Below are positions 1 through 10,817 of a stretch of 64,000 nt of DNA, in pieces (the stretch's first letter is position 1; every line of letters begins with the position of its first letter). Source of the stretch: Caenorhabditis elegans. Lineage: Eukaryota > Nematoda > Chromadorea > Rhabditida > Rhabditidae. Both the position numbers and the translations under genes were made by a program. The notes below the pieces were generated by a model that was not told the origin of the DNA, did not search any database, and saw only the letters and a program-made list of their open reading frames with translations. The stretch spans positions 3,596,001 through 3,660,000 of the forward strand of contig NC_003283.11 in NCBI RefSeq assembly GCF_000002985.6. Direction: 5' to 3'.

Positions 1-110
1 TCATTCCCTTGTTAGACATAGTCTTAGCCTTTGGCTTAGGCTAAGGCCTAGTCGTTGGCTAAGGCTTAGACTTAGGCATAGGCTTAGCCTTTGGCTTAGG
101 CTTAGGCTTA
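1..110. repeat. degenerate TTAGGC (telomere-like) tract in srh intron
   Basis: About 110 bases made largely of CTTAGG/CCTAAG hexamer variants, the C. elegans telomere unit. It lies inside the intron that follows the second srh exon, so it is interstitial and not a chromosome end. It continues off the window edge. Confidence 0.85.
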
Positions 111-111
111 C

Positions 112-1145
112 CTGTGTGATAAATGCTTTCTGAAACTTCCTATGCAACTCGACAGTTCTTTTCGACAAAATCAGGTTGATCTGCTTTCCCAACTGTTCAT
201 TCGTGATAAAGGCTAAAATCCAAGTCTCAATGAATCCTAATAAAATAAGAACTCCAGTCGTTCTCATGAAAAGCCCAGTTTCAATGAAGAGGATAAAAAC
301 CAAGTCAACATTCACGTATAGCGGAATGCACGGAGCAATTCTTCTGATCGAGTTTTTCGCCACTTCCTGATCGGGAATCAGTGAATAGATTGGTAGCAAG
401 AACACGGTGACAAGAATTAAATGGGCAATAAACCACGGAACTCGAAATGCCTTCCAAAATTTGACGGTTGGGACGAGCATGAGAAGACGATTCTCGAAAA
501 CGAGTATGATTGCGACGAGCATGTCTAGAAAGTTGCGATTTAGGAGAATTTTTTATTCGAAAAACCTGATTTTTCTGCTGTGCCACCTGGTGTCAGGTTG
601 TCCCATTTCGGTTTGATCAACAAAAAATGCGGGAATTCCTTCTCCAAAAAATCTGACGTCAGAAAGCTCTGTTGAGAAGTCTTTACCGCAATTATCGTAG
701 ATCTACGCAGATAAAACCGAAATGGGGCACTATGGAACCGGGTTTTAACGGTAAAAATTTGTGGCACGAGAAATGCGCCAGCAGCGCGTTTTGCGCATTT
801 CCAAACGAACAACTTACAAGCTCCAACCAAAAGCATAAAATACACCTGATGCTCATTCCGCACTCCAAAATCCTTCAAGACACCCAATGGATAACCAGCT
901 AGTGCTGGGAACAATATGTAAGGTGTCGTCAAAAAACTGAGGCCCAAATCGAAAAAGCAGCTGAAGAAGTGAAAATTCAATAGGCTCAGCTTCACAGATT
1001 TCATAGACGATGGGGTGTGGAAAATGATACAATACGCGCCGTAGACGTGCACCGGAATCGCCAAAAAACCGAAATAATGGAGAAACAGGCGTTGAAAATC
1101 TGCAGTGTACAAGTAGAAAGTGCTAGTACAGAAGTCGTAGGTCAT
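112..1145 (-). CDS. srh-type serpentine chemoreceptor, 5' part (partial at window edge)
   Basis: Seven-transmembrane nematode chemoreceptor of the Srh class, expected in the plasma membrane or cilia of sensory neurons. Two exons are visible: 818-1145 (ATG at 1145) and 112-524. They join in phase (donor GTAAGT, acceptor TTCTAG) to read VGA-Y-MLVAIILVFENR. Srh hallmarks are the MKSVK segment after TM1, the FPALAGYPLG segment near TM3, the FENR motif after TM3, and IPDQE followed by PCIP before TM5. The second exon ends FQKAFITQ at a GTAAG donor, so the TM6-TM7 exons lie left of base 1. Nothing is broken in the visible part. The first intron holds a palindromic element and the second begins with telomere-like repeats. 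Exact srh number not assigned; the class is well supported. Confidence 0.88.
590..735. repeat. palindromic MITE-like element, copy 1
   Basis: Inverted ends (TCCCATTTCGGTTTGATC at the left, AAAACCGAAATGGGGCA at the right) enclose an ATGCGGGA/GATCTAC core. It fills the first srh intron. Related copies lie at 11229-11396 and from about 63898 to the window end. Confidence 0.65.
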
Positions 1146-1249
1146 AATTATTTGGAAAATGTAGTTACATATGTAAACAAGTAAACTGACTTTTTTTTAT
1201 AGTTACAGGGGTAGATGTAAATCACCTGCTCGGTGAGTTGTGTCATAGG

Positions 1250-1557
1250 TTGCTCACGTGCTCGCTGGCTGTCTCAAAAATCACGTTTTCTCGCGGACGA
1301 GAAAACTTGAGAAATGTGAGAAAATGGCCTAGAAAATCCTGGAAGAGGAGAATTCCTCGTCCACAGCCAAAATAGCGTGTGAAAGAAGAGATGCAGACGG
1401 CAAAACGGTTATTCTTTGCGTTTTTCACGTCCAGAGAAAAAAGTAGTATCTGCGTCTCTAACGCCCAATGGATAGCGAGAGTTGGCGCCAACGTGAATTC
1501 TCAATGAGGCGCGTTTGCTTCAAACTTATGCAAAAGGACAGCCAGCGACCACGTGGT
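1250..1557. mobile_element. short TIR element (MITE-like), about 0.3 kb
   Basis: The left end reads CACGTGCTCGCTGGCTGTC and the right end is its near-perfect inverse (GACAGCCAGCGACCACGTG). No coding sequence inside. It occupies most of the 607-base gap between the srh start and the 3' end of the first transporter gene. The rest of that gap shows nothing recognisable. Confidence 0.6.
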
Positions 1558-1752
1558 TGCTGATTCCGCATTAAAATACTATTAATTTTAAATTTCAGCA
1601 ACATGAAACGTGTCGAATAAAGAAACTCCCCCACAGACTCGTTTTAAAATCAGAACAGAAACGCTTCCATCGGTCTATCATTTTACACACAAATTGGGCA
1701 AAATTATGAAACATCACGTATTGCCGAATGTATTTTTAATATTATAAACCAA

Positions 1753-4642
1753 TTATAATTTTTCTAGTGATTCTTCACTTTCAAGACTTCCCGTCCAGCT
1801 CGCCGGCTTATCGGTTAAAATGAAGAATGCCACAATATTTGTCTGAAAAAAAAAGAAATTAAAGTTCACTTTTCGAAAAAAAAACGTACAATAATCATTA
1901 GGCCACCAACTATCAGAAATACCCAAATCCATTGCAGCCTGTTGGACTCCTCGTGGACAAAAATGGAAACAAGAGCCGGCGCTACAAATAGAGCCAAACA
2001 CTTCATCCATTGAATCGCGGTAATAACAACGTGCGAGAATTGTCTGAAAATTTAAAGTTTTTGGACCAACTAACAATTTCGGCATTACCTTGAATGTAGA
2101 ACTCCAGATTTGTAAAAACCACCAGAATTCACCCCAATACAGCACATTGTCATTATGCAGAAAAACAGCGACCACCCGCGATTCTCCATGGGAATAAATC
2201 TGTGAAATTTAAATTAAATTTTGTTGAAAAAAAACGGTGAAAATTGAATTTACCCGATACAAGCAAAAAACAATCCGGATAGTCCGACGGAAATTGTGTT
2301 GAAAGTGTGGATTTTGAAAATTTCACTGACAAATCTGAAGATTTTTAAATGTTTTGTTGTTTCAGCAGTTCAACTCACCAGCCCCTTCACTACTTTTTTA
2401 AAATTTTTGTCTTTTTTTGTCCTTTTCCGGCTGTTTTTTATGGGATTTTTGACTTTGGACTGTCCCATTTTTCCTGATTATTTGTCATTTTTTTCCGGAT
2501 TTTCAGGAATTCCTGAGAATTTCTCTTGTTTTCCCCAGTCCCGCTTAAGCCTAAACCTGAGCCCGAGCCTAAGCCTAGGCCTAAAAAACCTACTTCAACT
2601 TATCACTGATAAGCGCGAAAACAAATCGAACCGGCAAGGATATGCCAAGAATTAAAGACGCATAAAATCCAGTTTCAGTGACTCCGAATTTCAGAACTTC
2701 ATGTAAATATAGTGGAATATAGGTTGAGAACATTATTGCAGCGGTTAGCTCGAAAAATGCATTTGCCCAAACACAAAGAATCACCGGGCTAGTTACGAGT
2801 TTCTGGAATTTTTTAAATTTTTTTGAATTAAAAAAAATAGTTCAGCAAAATCTATAACCTCACCATATAAGGAACATCGCATTTCTTGCTCAAATGAGCC
2901 TCTGACTTATTCTTCTGAATCTTCTGCAACTCCTTCCGGGACACTCGTTTAGTCTCCTGCGGGTGATCAATATAAACCAGAAGCCACAGCCCAAAAAGCA
3001 CAAATCCTACTATCGCGTGAACGTAATATGCCCATTTCCAGCCTAGTGAGCTCTCACAAATGAGCCCTGTGGCAAAGTTTGTGAAGGTTGAGGCGATTCC
3101 GTTGAAGCATGTAAGAACTGCCACGAAAAGTGCAGTTTCTGAGAGTGGAGCCCACCGGACTGTCATCAAGCCGATTGCAGCAAAGTCTGCAGAGTAGCAG
3201 AAGCCCTGGAATGGGAATGTATACTGCAGGAAAATTTTCAATTCCGGCAATTTGCCGATTTGTCGATTTGCTGGAAATTTTTAATTCCAGTCATATGTCG
3301 GAAAATTTTAATTCCGGCAAGTTGCCGATTTGCCGATTTTCCGGAAATTATTAATTCCGGCAATTTGCCGATTTGCCGAATCATTTTCATTCCGGCAAGT
3401 TGCCGATTAGTCAATTTGCCGGAATGTTTTAATTCCGGCAGGTTAAAATAGAAATTTCCAAAAAAAAAGGTGTAAAACCACAATTTGCTGAAAATTTTCG
3501 GTAATTCCGGCAATTTCGGCAAATTCGGCAAATCTGCAAATTGCCGGTGTGCCGATTTGCCGGAAATTTCAGATCCGGCAATTTGCCGTTTTGCCCGAAC
3601 TTTTGAATTACGGCAAATTGCCGATTTGTCGTTTTGCCGGAAAAAAACCGTTTTCCGCTCACACCCGGTGTAAATTTTTTTTCCGAAAAAGGTTTTGCAC
3701 CTACCTGCACAAATCTCAAAAATATCAGAAAAAAGAAATTCCATTGTGCCGACAATGGTATGAGAGCAGTGGCAATACACGAAACTAGTCCGGCAATTAG
3801 AAAAGGAATTCTGAATTCACTTTTTTAAAAAATTTCTCATATTTTCTAGGATTACCTTGCCCCATACTTGACATACATCATATTTAGGGGTATTGTGCCA
3901 ATTATGGTCCCAGCTGCCACCGACCATATTATCCATGTTTTATCTTTACTCGTATAGTCGTAAATGCTGTATTTGGTCTGGAAAAAATCGGAGCTTGAGT
4001 CGTTTATCGCGGACCTAGATTGATGTCGGCTGCGGATTTAAGGTTTCTAAATCCCCTAAAATTTCTGAGACTAGTTATATAACTCAAAGGTGAAGCTACA
4101 AGCTACAAAAATAATTTTTTTTGTCTTCCAGGTCAAGATTATTTAGAAAATATAAATTTGAATAAAAAACTCACCCCGTTAATTTCCGTGAATCCATCTG
4201 ATAAATCATGTTTCATACAGATAAATGTGAAATTTATAATTAAATAATTAGAGCAAAGTGATGCAAGACACAAAAATCCAATCAGTAGAACTATTAACCT
4301 GTAATTTTCAATTTTTTTGAATTAATTTAGAAGTATACTACAGCTATTATTACAGCGGCCGACACTTCACAGGCTAGTCATACAATTTTGTTCAAAATCG
4401 ACCTTTGAGGTGTCGGCTGCTATATACTTTTAAGTAGGGACGAAACAGCCTGCTCGCCTATAAAGCAACCTACGCCTGCTTGTACAAACCATGACTACCA
4501 AAACTCAATGAAAATTTTTCTTTTTTATCAGAATTCGTATGCGAAAAATCAAGACAGTAGGCAGGAAAGTAGGTAAGTATGCAGGCAGGCATGCCGAAAC
4601 GGCTAAAACGTGCGCCTACCTGTACCAATTTCTCCAGAACAT
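1753..4642 (-). CDS. SLC17-type major facilitator transporter, paralogue A
   Basis: Predicted 12-TM proton/sodium-coupled organic anion transporter of the SLC17 (sialin/VGLUT/NPT) family; substrate unknown. Ten exons join in frame to 453 residues: 4620-4642, 4175-4298, 3856-3977, 3705-3810, 2864-3205, 2594-2802, 2254-2334, 2089-2199, 1890-2043, 1753-1842. The start ATG (4642) gives MFWRNWYR before a GTAGG donor and matches the short first exons of the paralogues. Family signs: GTIIGTIPLN in TM2-3, the cytosolic KYGAR, LRFVQG in TM4 followed by ADFAAIGL, RWAPLSE, and ICESSLGWKW. The Glu that follows LQG in mammalian SLC17 TM4 is Tyr here. The intron at 3206-3704 is packed with CGGCAA repeats and that at 2335-2593 with a telomere-like tract. 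I believe this cluster corresponds to the T22F3 transporters of C. elegans, but that is from memory. Confidence 0.92.
2546..2583. repeat. short telomere-like CCTAAG tract in transporter A intron
   Basis: A run of GCCTAAG/GAGCCT variants (complement of TTAGGC) just upstream of the exon-6 donor on the gene strand. Confidence 0.7.
3236..3650. repeat. CGGCAA/TTGCCG array in transporter A intron
   Basis: About 400 bases of alternating ATTCCGGCAA and TTGCCGATTTGCC units on both strands, able to fold on itself. It matches the arms of the hAT-like CGGCAA elements described elsewhere. The apparent open frames across it are repeat artefacts. Confidence 0.85.
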
Positions 4643-6095
4643 ATTTCGGCGGTGTACCTGGAACACGTAAAAAGGTTCAGTCTACCTGAACTTTTAATTT
4701 TTGCAATTCTCACTGCCAATAGAAAAAGGAAACCAATGATCGATCAAAGTCCCGAGATAATGAGATAATCCGGGTTTTTAACGAGAATTAGTGCTAGACT
4801 GGGAAGTAATTTTTTATTTCAAAAAAAATTGAATTGAACTTGTTGAACTATCGAATTCATTTTTTTTTTACAAAATCAAAAAATTAACTGAAAAAAACTA
4901 TAAATTCTCACAATCAAATAAAATCAATAAATAGAACGTTTTCATTGAAAATTTTTATCAATTCCTTTCGATTGGAAATTGAACTCAAAACGGGTTTTTT
5001 TTGAAATGGGGTTTGATTTTAACAGAAATTTATGGAAGAAATATATGGCTTTTACATTAATTTCAGCATGCAAAAACGCTTTGTCTAGAATTGTAAGGGG
5101 TCATATATGTTGAGAATTGTATTGAATTAAATTCTATTTCATTGCATGTCGTCATTATTGACAATTTTTTGCTTTAAAAAATTGGTAAAAAGTTAATTCA
5201 AAATATCAAAACAAAAAATGTTTTTAAAAACTACATCTCTCAGTCCTACTCCATTCGCCAAGGGCATTTGATATTAATCCTTTTCACCCGACTTTAGATT
5301 CAAATTTTTCGCCTATATTATGTTCGAATTTTGTGGTCAGATGACAAATGTTGCATAGTTGAGTTCTTTCATTTCAGAATTGCAAAACCACTATTAACGA
5401 GTTAAATTTAAAAATACGTTTTCTTTACTGTTACAAGTACATAAGTTAGCTGTTTGTGCTTGCCTCATGCCTACATTCCCGCCTACTGCCTTTTTTTTTG
5501 TATTTTTAACTTTAAAATTAGAGTAGAAAAAAAAAACAATATTCAGAGAACTTGTTGGTGGTTTGCACTAAAGCATAGGTCCCTCTGTAGGCAGGCAGGC
5601 ATGCCTTCCTGACTACCTCACAAACTACAGTGACTTAAGAAGTACCTCATATTTAAAACGTAGCAGCCTACACTTCAAAGGTTTTTTGAATATAAAATGT
5701 TCTAATCAGCCCGTGAAATGTCGCCCGCTGTGACTGTTTTTAATTAAACTTTTTAGACGAAAACAGTTGTAAAAACTATTGATTGATTGGAATTGCATGT
5801 TCTCTTATTTTGAAGTAATGCCAAACCACAAAATTTCAAAACCACAGTAATCAAATTGCATTAACCAAATTACAGTAACCCGGCTACGGTAATTTTTAGT
5901 TGAGAGATACAGTAACTTTACAGCTACAGTAGTTTTGAATTTCGACTAAAGTAATCCAGGATATAGCTACAGTAACCATTTGTATAGCCATAAAACTTTC
6001 AAAAACGTTTTTGACAAATATTTAAATGTGGTTTAATAACGCGAATAATTCAGTAAATACATTTATTTCTACAGTTTTCTACAATGAACGAAAAA
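4643..6095. other. intergenic between transporters A and B
   Basis: No gene supported. Contains a short foldback with arms GCGGCCGACACTTCA and TGAGGTGTCGGCTGC at 4356-4425, tracts of GCAGGCAGGCATGC (about 4570-4595 and 5588-5605), and a run of ACAGTAAC-type repeats (5820-5970). Otherwise AT-rich. Confidence 0.6.
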
Positions 6096-9000
6096 TTAAA
6101 GTTTTTCTAAAGGTTCGTCTGTGTCAGTCCACTCAGCTGGTTTATCCGTTAAAAAGAAGAAGCCCAGGATATTTGTCTGAAAATAAAATTTAAAAAGTTT
6201 TAAGAATTTAAGAACTTACAATCACCATACCACCACCAACTATCAGAAATACCCAAATCCACTGCTGTCTAATAGATTCATTAGTGACAAAAATCGATAC
6301 AAGTGCCGGAGCAACAAACAGAGCCAAACATTTTATCCATTGGATTGCGGTGAGCACCACGTGAGCGAATTGCCTAAAAATTAAAGTACCGTGCTCTCAG
6401 AGATTGCTTAAAAATTACCTGGAATGTAACACTGCGACTTTATAAAAGCCTCCCGGATTCACTCCAATGCAACTCATAGTCATGATGCAGGAGAATACCG
6501 ACCATCCACGATATTCCATTGGGATCAAGCCAATTGAGGCGAAAAATAGGCCGGAACCTCCGACGGATATTGTGTTGAAAATTTGAATTTTTACAGGCTC
6601 ACTTATGAATCTGAAAAATAATTTTTTTGCAGGTTTGGAACTATAACTTTTTAAATAAAAATTCGTTTGATTTAGGTTTTAAAAGGGAGCGTCCGACATT
6701 GACGGAGGCTCGCCGTAAACGTATATTGAACCTTTTAATGGAAGTCTGACACATTCTGGAACATTTTGAGCTTCTCACTCATTTTTGAAGTTTTTTTAAA
6801 GCTTAAAAAATTCAAGGCAAAAAGCTTTCCAGTTCTCCAAAACTCACTGTATTTTATCACTGATGATACCAAAGCACAACCTGACTGGCAGACAAATTCC
6901 ATGTATTAAACTTGAATAAAATCCAGTCTCGGTGACTCCAAATTTCAGAACTTCATGTAAATATAGTGGAATATAGGTTGAGAACATTATCGCAGCGGTC
7001 AAGTCGAAAAATGCGTTTGCCCAGACACAAAGGATTACCGGACTGGTTGCGAGCTTCTGGAAATTTGAAAGATTTGGAAAATGATTGAAATTTTTGGACG
7101 GAAGCAGGAGATTCTACTAAATTTGTTTTTTAAATAAATACATTTGGCCTAAAATTTTCAGAAAAATTGAAGGAGGGAGTAGATCAGGGGTATGCGGCAA
7201 ATTTGCCGAATTTGTCGTTTGCCAAGCTCGGCAAATTTCGAAATTTGCCGCATACAACAAAAAATTTGAAAATAAAATTTTTAACGAAAACTATTGATTT
7301 TGTCCCCAAAAATTTAGTAAAATGACAGAATTGAGTGGTACACTACACGTAACTTATTCAGAAACCAGATTTTTGATAAGAATTTAGTAGTTTTGGTGCA
7401 CCAAAAAACATCAAAAAGTATCAAATTTTTCGGAGTTAGTTAAGCACGGCAAGTTTGCCGAATTTGCCAAACTTGCAGAGCTCGGCAAATTTTGAGATTT
7501 TTTTTTTCAATATCAAAAAACTTTTTTCACTCACAATATAAGGTACATCGCACTTCTTGCTCAAATGAGCCTCTGATTTATTTTTCTGTATGCTCTGTAA
7601 TTCTTTGCCAGACACCCTTCTCGTATCCTGTGGGTGATCAATGTAAACGAAATACCAGAGAACAAAGAGTATTGCTCCAACTATTGAATGTAGGTAATAT
7701 GACCATTTCCAGCCGAGTGAGCTCACACAAATGAGCCCTGTCGCCATGTTTGTGATCATTGATGCTATTGCGTTGAAGCACGTGAGAACTGCTACAAAAA
7801 TTGCAGTTTCTGCAAGTGGAGCCCAGCGTACAGCCAATAAGCCGATTGCGGCAAAGTCGGCAGAAAATGAGAATCCCTGAAAATGAATCCATGAAAAATT
7901 TCTAATTTTCGAATTGTTACAAAAATCTTACCTGAATAAATCGCAAAATAATTAAAAATGCGAAATTCCATTTTGCAGCGAATGGGATTAATGAAGTAGA
8001 GATGCAGGAAACAATTCCAGATAGGAAAAATGGAAATCTGAAATTAAAATTTTTTGAACTAACGAAAATAGTTATATGAGAAAATAGTTATAGTGGTGGC
8101 AAAACGATTTTTTGCGGCAAATCGGCAAATCGGCAAATTGCCGGTATTGAAAATTTCCGGCAAATCAGCAAACCGGCAAATTGTCAATTTTCCGAATTTG
8201 CCGGAATAACGGCAAATTGTGGTTTTGCACTTTTTTTGGAAATTTCAAAAAAATAAAAAATTAATCGGCAAATTTGTACGCATGTTATAAAAGTTCCTAC
8301 ATCTATTTTGGAAAGTAAGAAAATTCTATAAAAATATATAAAGAAAACGGGAAAAAAAATTCAAAAAGGCATAGTTTTAAGTGTTTCCGTCTTATAAAAA
8401 CCCTCTAAACACTTCCGAGAAATTGATACGGCAAGTCGGCAACTTGCCGAATATGAAAATTTCCGGCAAATCGGCAACTTGCCGAATATGAAAAATTCCG
8501 GCAAATCGGCAAACCGGCATATTGCCGGAATTAAAAATTTTTGGCAAATCATCAAAGCAATTGCCGCCCACCCCAGATATACATACCTCGCCCCATACTT
8601 CACCAACAGCAGGTTCATGGGTACTGTGCCAATAATGGTACCCGCAGCCACTGCCCACAAAATCCATTTCTTGTCGTCGGGTGTGTAATCGTAGATACTT
8701 TGACGGGTCTTAAAATTTGTTGGAAAAATGTTTGGGGCTTTAACTTTAAGATTTTAAGTTTAAAAGTAAAAAATAAATATGTTTTCTTTCAGAAAATTGT
8801 TTTACTTTTTTAGTGAACATTTCAAAAAATTGCTCAAAAACAGACTTGAAAGTTGCAAATTTGAGTCGGTTTTTGAACAAGTTTTCGAGATTTCCTGTCA
8901 AAAATAAAATAATTTTCATAAAGTACAAATATTTCTCTATGTTTCTCTATAAAATTCCAAATAAACATTCTGCACTGACAATGAAAAAACTAAGATTTTG

Positions 9001-9332
9001 TATATGTGCCAAAGCTGAAAATTTTAGCTAAAAAACTGTAAGACATTCAGTCAAAAATCCAGAATTTTTTGGCTTCGAAAGTTATGTATTTAATTTTAAA
9101 AAAATCAATATTTTCTTAAACTCACCCCATTAATTTCTGTGAATCCATCTGAAAAATCGTGTTTCATACAGATAAATGTAAAATTTATAATTAAATAATT
9201 CGAGCATAGTGACGCTAGGCACAGAAATCCAACCAGTAGAACTATGAATCTAAAACACGAAAACATGTTTTATGATAGAAAAAGTTGAAAATTCTAAATT
9301 TCCAACCTGTAATAATTATTTAATAGCATCAT
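6096..9332 (-). CDS. SLC17-type major facilitator transporter, paralogue B
   Basis: Same family and topology as A. Nine exons give 451 residues: 9307-9332, 9126-9249, 8587-8708, 7932-8037, 7535-7876, 6848-7056, 6419-6610, 6220-6373, 6096-6176. The start exon reads MMLLNNYYR before GTTGG. The 192-base exon equals the 81- and 111-base exons of A and C fused, so one intron is absent here. Two oddities: the exon-3 acceptor is TTTTAAG instead of a CAG/TAG, and the conserved ICESS before TM5-6 is ICVSS, a Glu-to-Val change not seen in A, C or D. Tyr again replaces the usual TM4 Glu (RFIQGFSFSADF shows Phe at the aligned site). Introns at 7057-7534, 8038-8586 and 8709-9125 are swollen by CGGCAA repeats. 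Intact as modelled. Confidence 0.9.
7184..7495. repeat. CGGCAA element fragment in transporter B intron
   Basis: Begins CAGGGGTATGCGGCAAATTT, the terminus typical of the CGGCAA element family, followed by a short block and a second TTGCCG block near 7440-7490. No matching right terminus, so a fragment. Confidence 0.6.
8092..8576. mobile_element. CGGCAA element (hAT-like), near full length, in transporter B intron 3
   Basis: Two CGGCAA-rich arms (8100-8275 and 8430-8570) flank a core of about 150 bases containing AAGAAAACGGGAAAAA and GTGTTTCCGTCTTATAAAA. The right end is TTGCCGCCCACCCCAG, the inverse of the family terminus. It ends about 10 bases from the exon-3 donor, so this 549-base intron is mostly the element. 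Confidence 0.7.
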
Positions 9333-10817
9333 TGTAAGGCCTGCTGAACCTAAAAAAAATGCTACTTTTAAATTGAAAAAAGTCCGATATAAACAGTGTA
9401 GTGTGAACAGAGTTTGAATAGTCATTTTCAAACTGTTTATTCAAATTCGATGTTTTAATCCTTCTCCTCGACATGTGGAATTTCATGAATTTATTATGTT
9501 CTTCCTGGAAATGACCATGTGACAAAAAGTGTTGCGAATGGGAAAACTTTCTGAAATATTAACTGTAAAATTTACAAAATGATCAAAAGTTAAAAATTGC
9601 AGAATATAGATTTTCCTTTATAAAAAAAATCGCAGACAGATACATAGTAGCAAGGTGATAAACCGTTTTTTTTCGGCAAATCGGCAAATTGCTGGAATTG
9701 AAAAATTCTGGCAAATCGGCAATTCGAAAAATTGTCGATTTGCCGACTTAGCCAAAAATTTTCGGCAAAATGTGGTTTTGCATTTTTGTTTTTTGGAAAT
9801 TCAGAATTCCTATCTTAATAGGCAAAATTGTACGCATCCTAAGAATGTTCCTACATCTATTTTGAAAAGTAAGCGAATTTAATGAAAATATTTGAAGAAA
9901 ACGGGAAAAATTTTAAAAATACACAGTTTTAAGTGTTTCCGTCTTATGAAAAATCCATCTAAACAGTTCCGGAAAATTTAAATTTATATTACGGCAAATC
10001 GGCAACTTGACAAAAATGAAACTTTCCGGCAAATCGGCAAACCGGCAATTTTGTTTAAAATTATCAAAATATGTATGGAAAACTTGGCTGTAGTGCTTTT
10101 GAAAACTGTTCTGATAATTTTTATTAAATTTTGTTCTTTTTCTAATAAATTCGAATAAAAGTTCAAGACCATCATCTTACCATTTTTTGTAAAACTGGAG
10201 ATTCTACCGAAAATATCCCGTGAAAAATCCTTTAAAGAAATCCAAAATAATTTTTTTAAAATCAAATGATATTGAAATTTTATTATGCTACTGAGAAAAT
10301 TAAGATTTTCAGTTGAAAAAGGGTGTTTTTTCCCCAAATTTTCCGTTTTTTGAAATCAAACTCAAAATTGAAAAGGAAATTTTTAAAAATACTGCTATGA
10401 TGCCAAAATAACCAAATATTATGCTTATTCGAAACTTTTTTTTGTAAGTATAAATTTTTTTTTCAAAAAGAAGCAATTTTTGGTTTTGCCACTTTTTTAA
10501 AAGTGGCCAGTAATTGTTTAAAATTCCTCCAAACTACAAACTCATTGGAAAATACAATTTGATTTATCGGGCTGACGGATGTGAACTTGCTGAACCCAGC
10601 ATGACGGCCATGTGATCATTTTGCAATCAGATATGATAAGACGTGATCAGAAAACGGTCAATGAAGAATCTGCACTCAACTTTTGTTTATCAATTTTCTG
10701 TTCTGTAACTCTACAACCCAAAGTTTTACTATTCAAATATACAAAGATTTAAACACAATTTTTTTATTTGAAAAATGGTTTTTTACAGACTTATATATAC
10801 ATATGTACGAAGTTCAT
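9333..10817. other. intergenic between transporters B and C, with a CGGCAA element
   Basis: CGGCAA arms at about 9665-9780 and 9990-10050 flank the same core (AAGAAAACGGGAAAAA, GTGTTTCCGTCTTATGAAA) as the copy in gene B. The remainder is AT-rich with no supportable gene. Confidence 0.65.

Noticed and set aside
1..110. True chromosome end
   Set aside because: The TTAGGC units are degenerate and embedded in an srh intron with coding sequence continuing leftward.
3238..3780. Frames rich in RQFADLPEI / ICRFAG
   Set aside because: Translations of CGGCAA repeats; the same peptides appear wherever the repeat occurs, on either strand.
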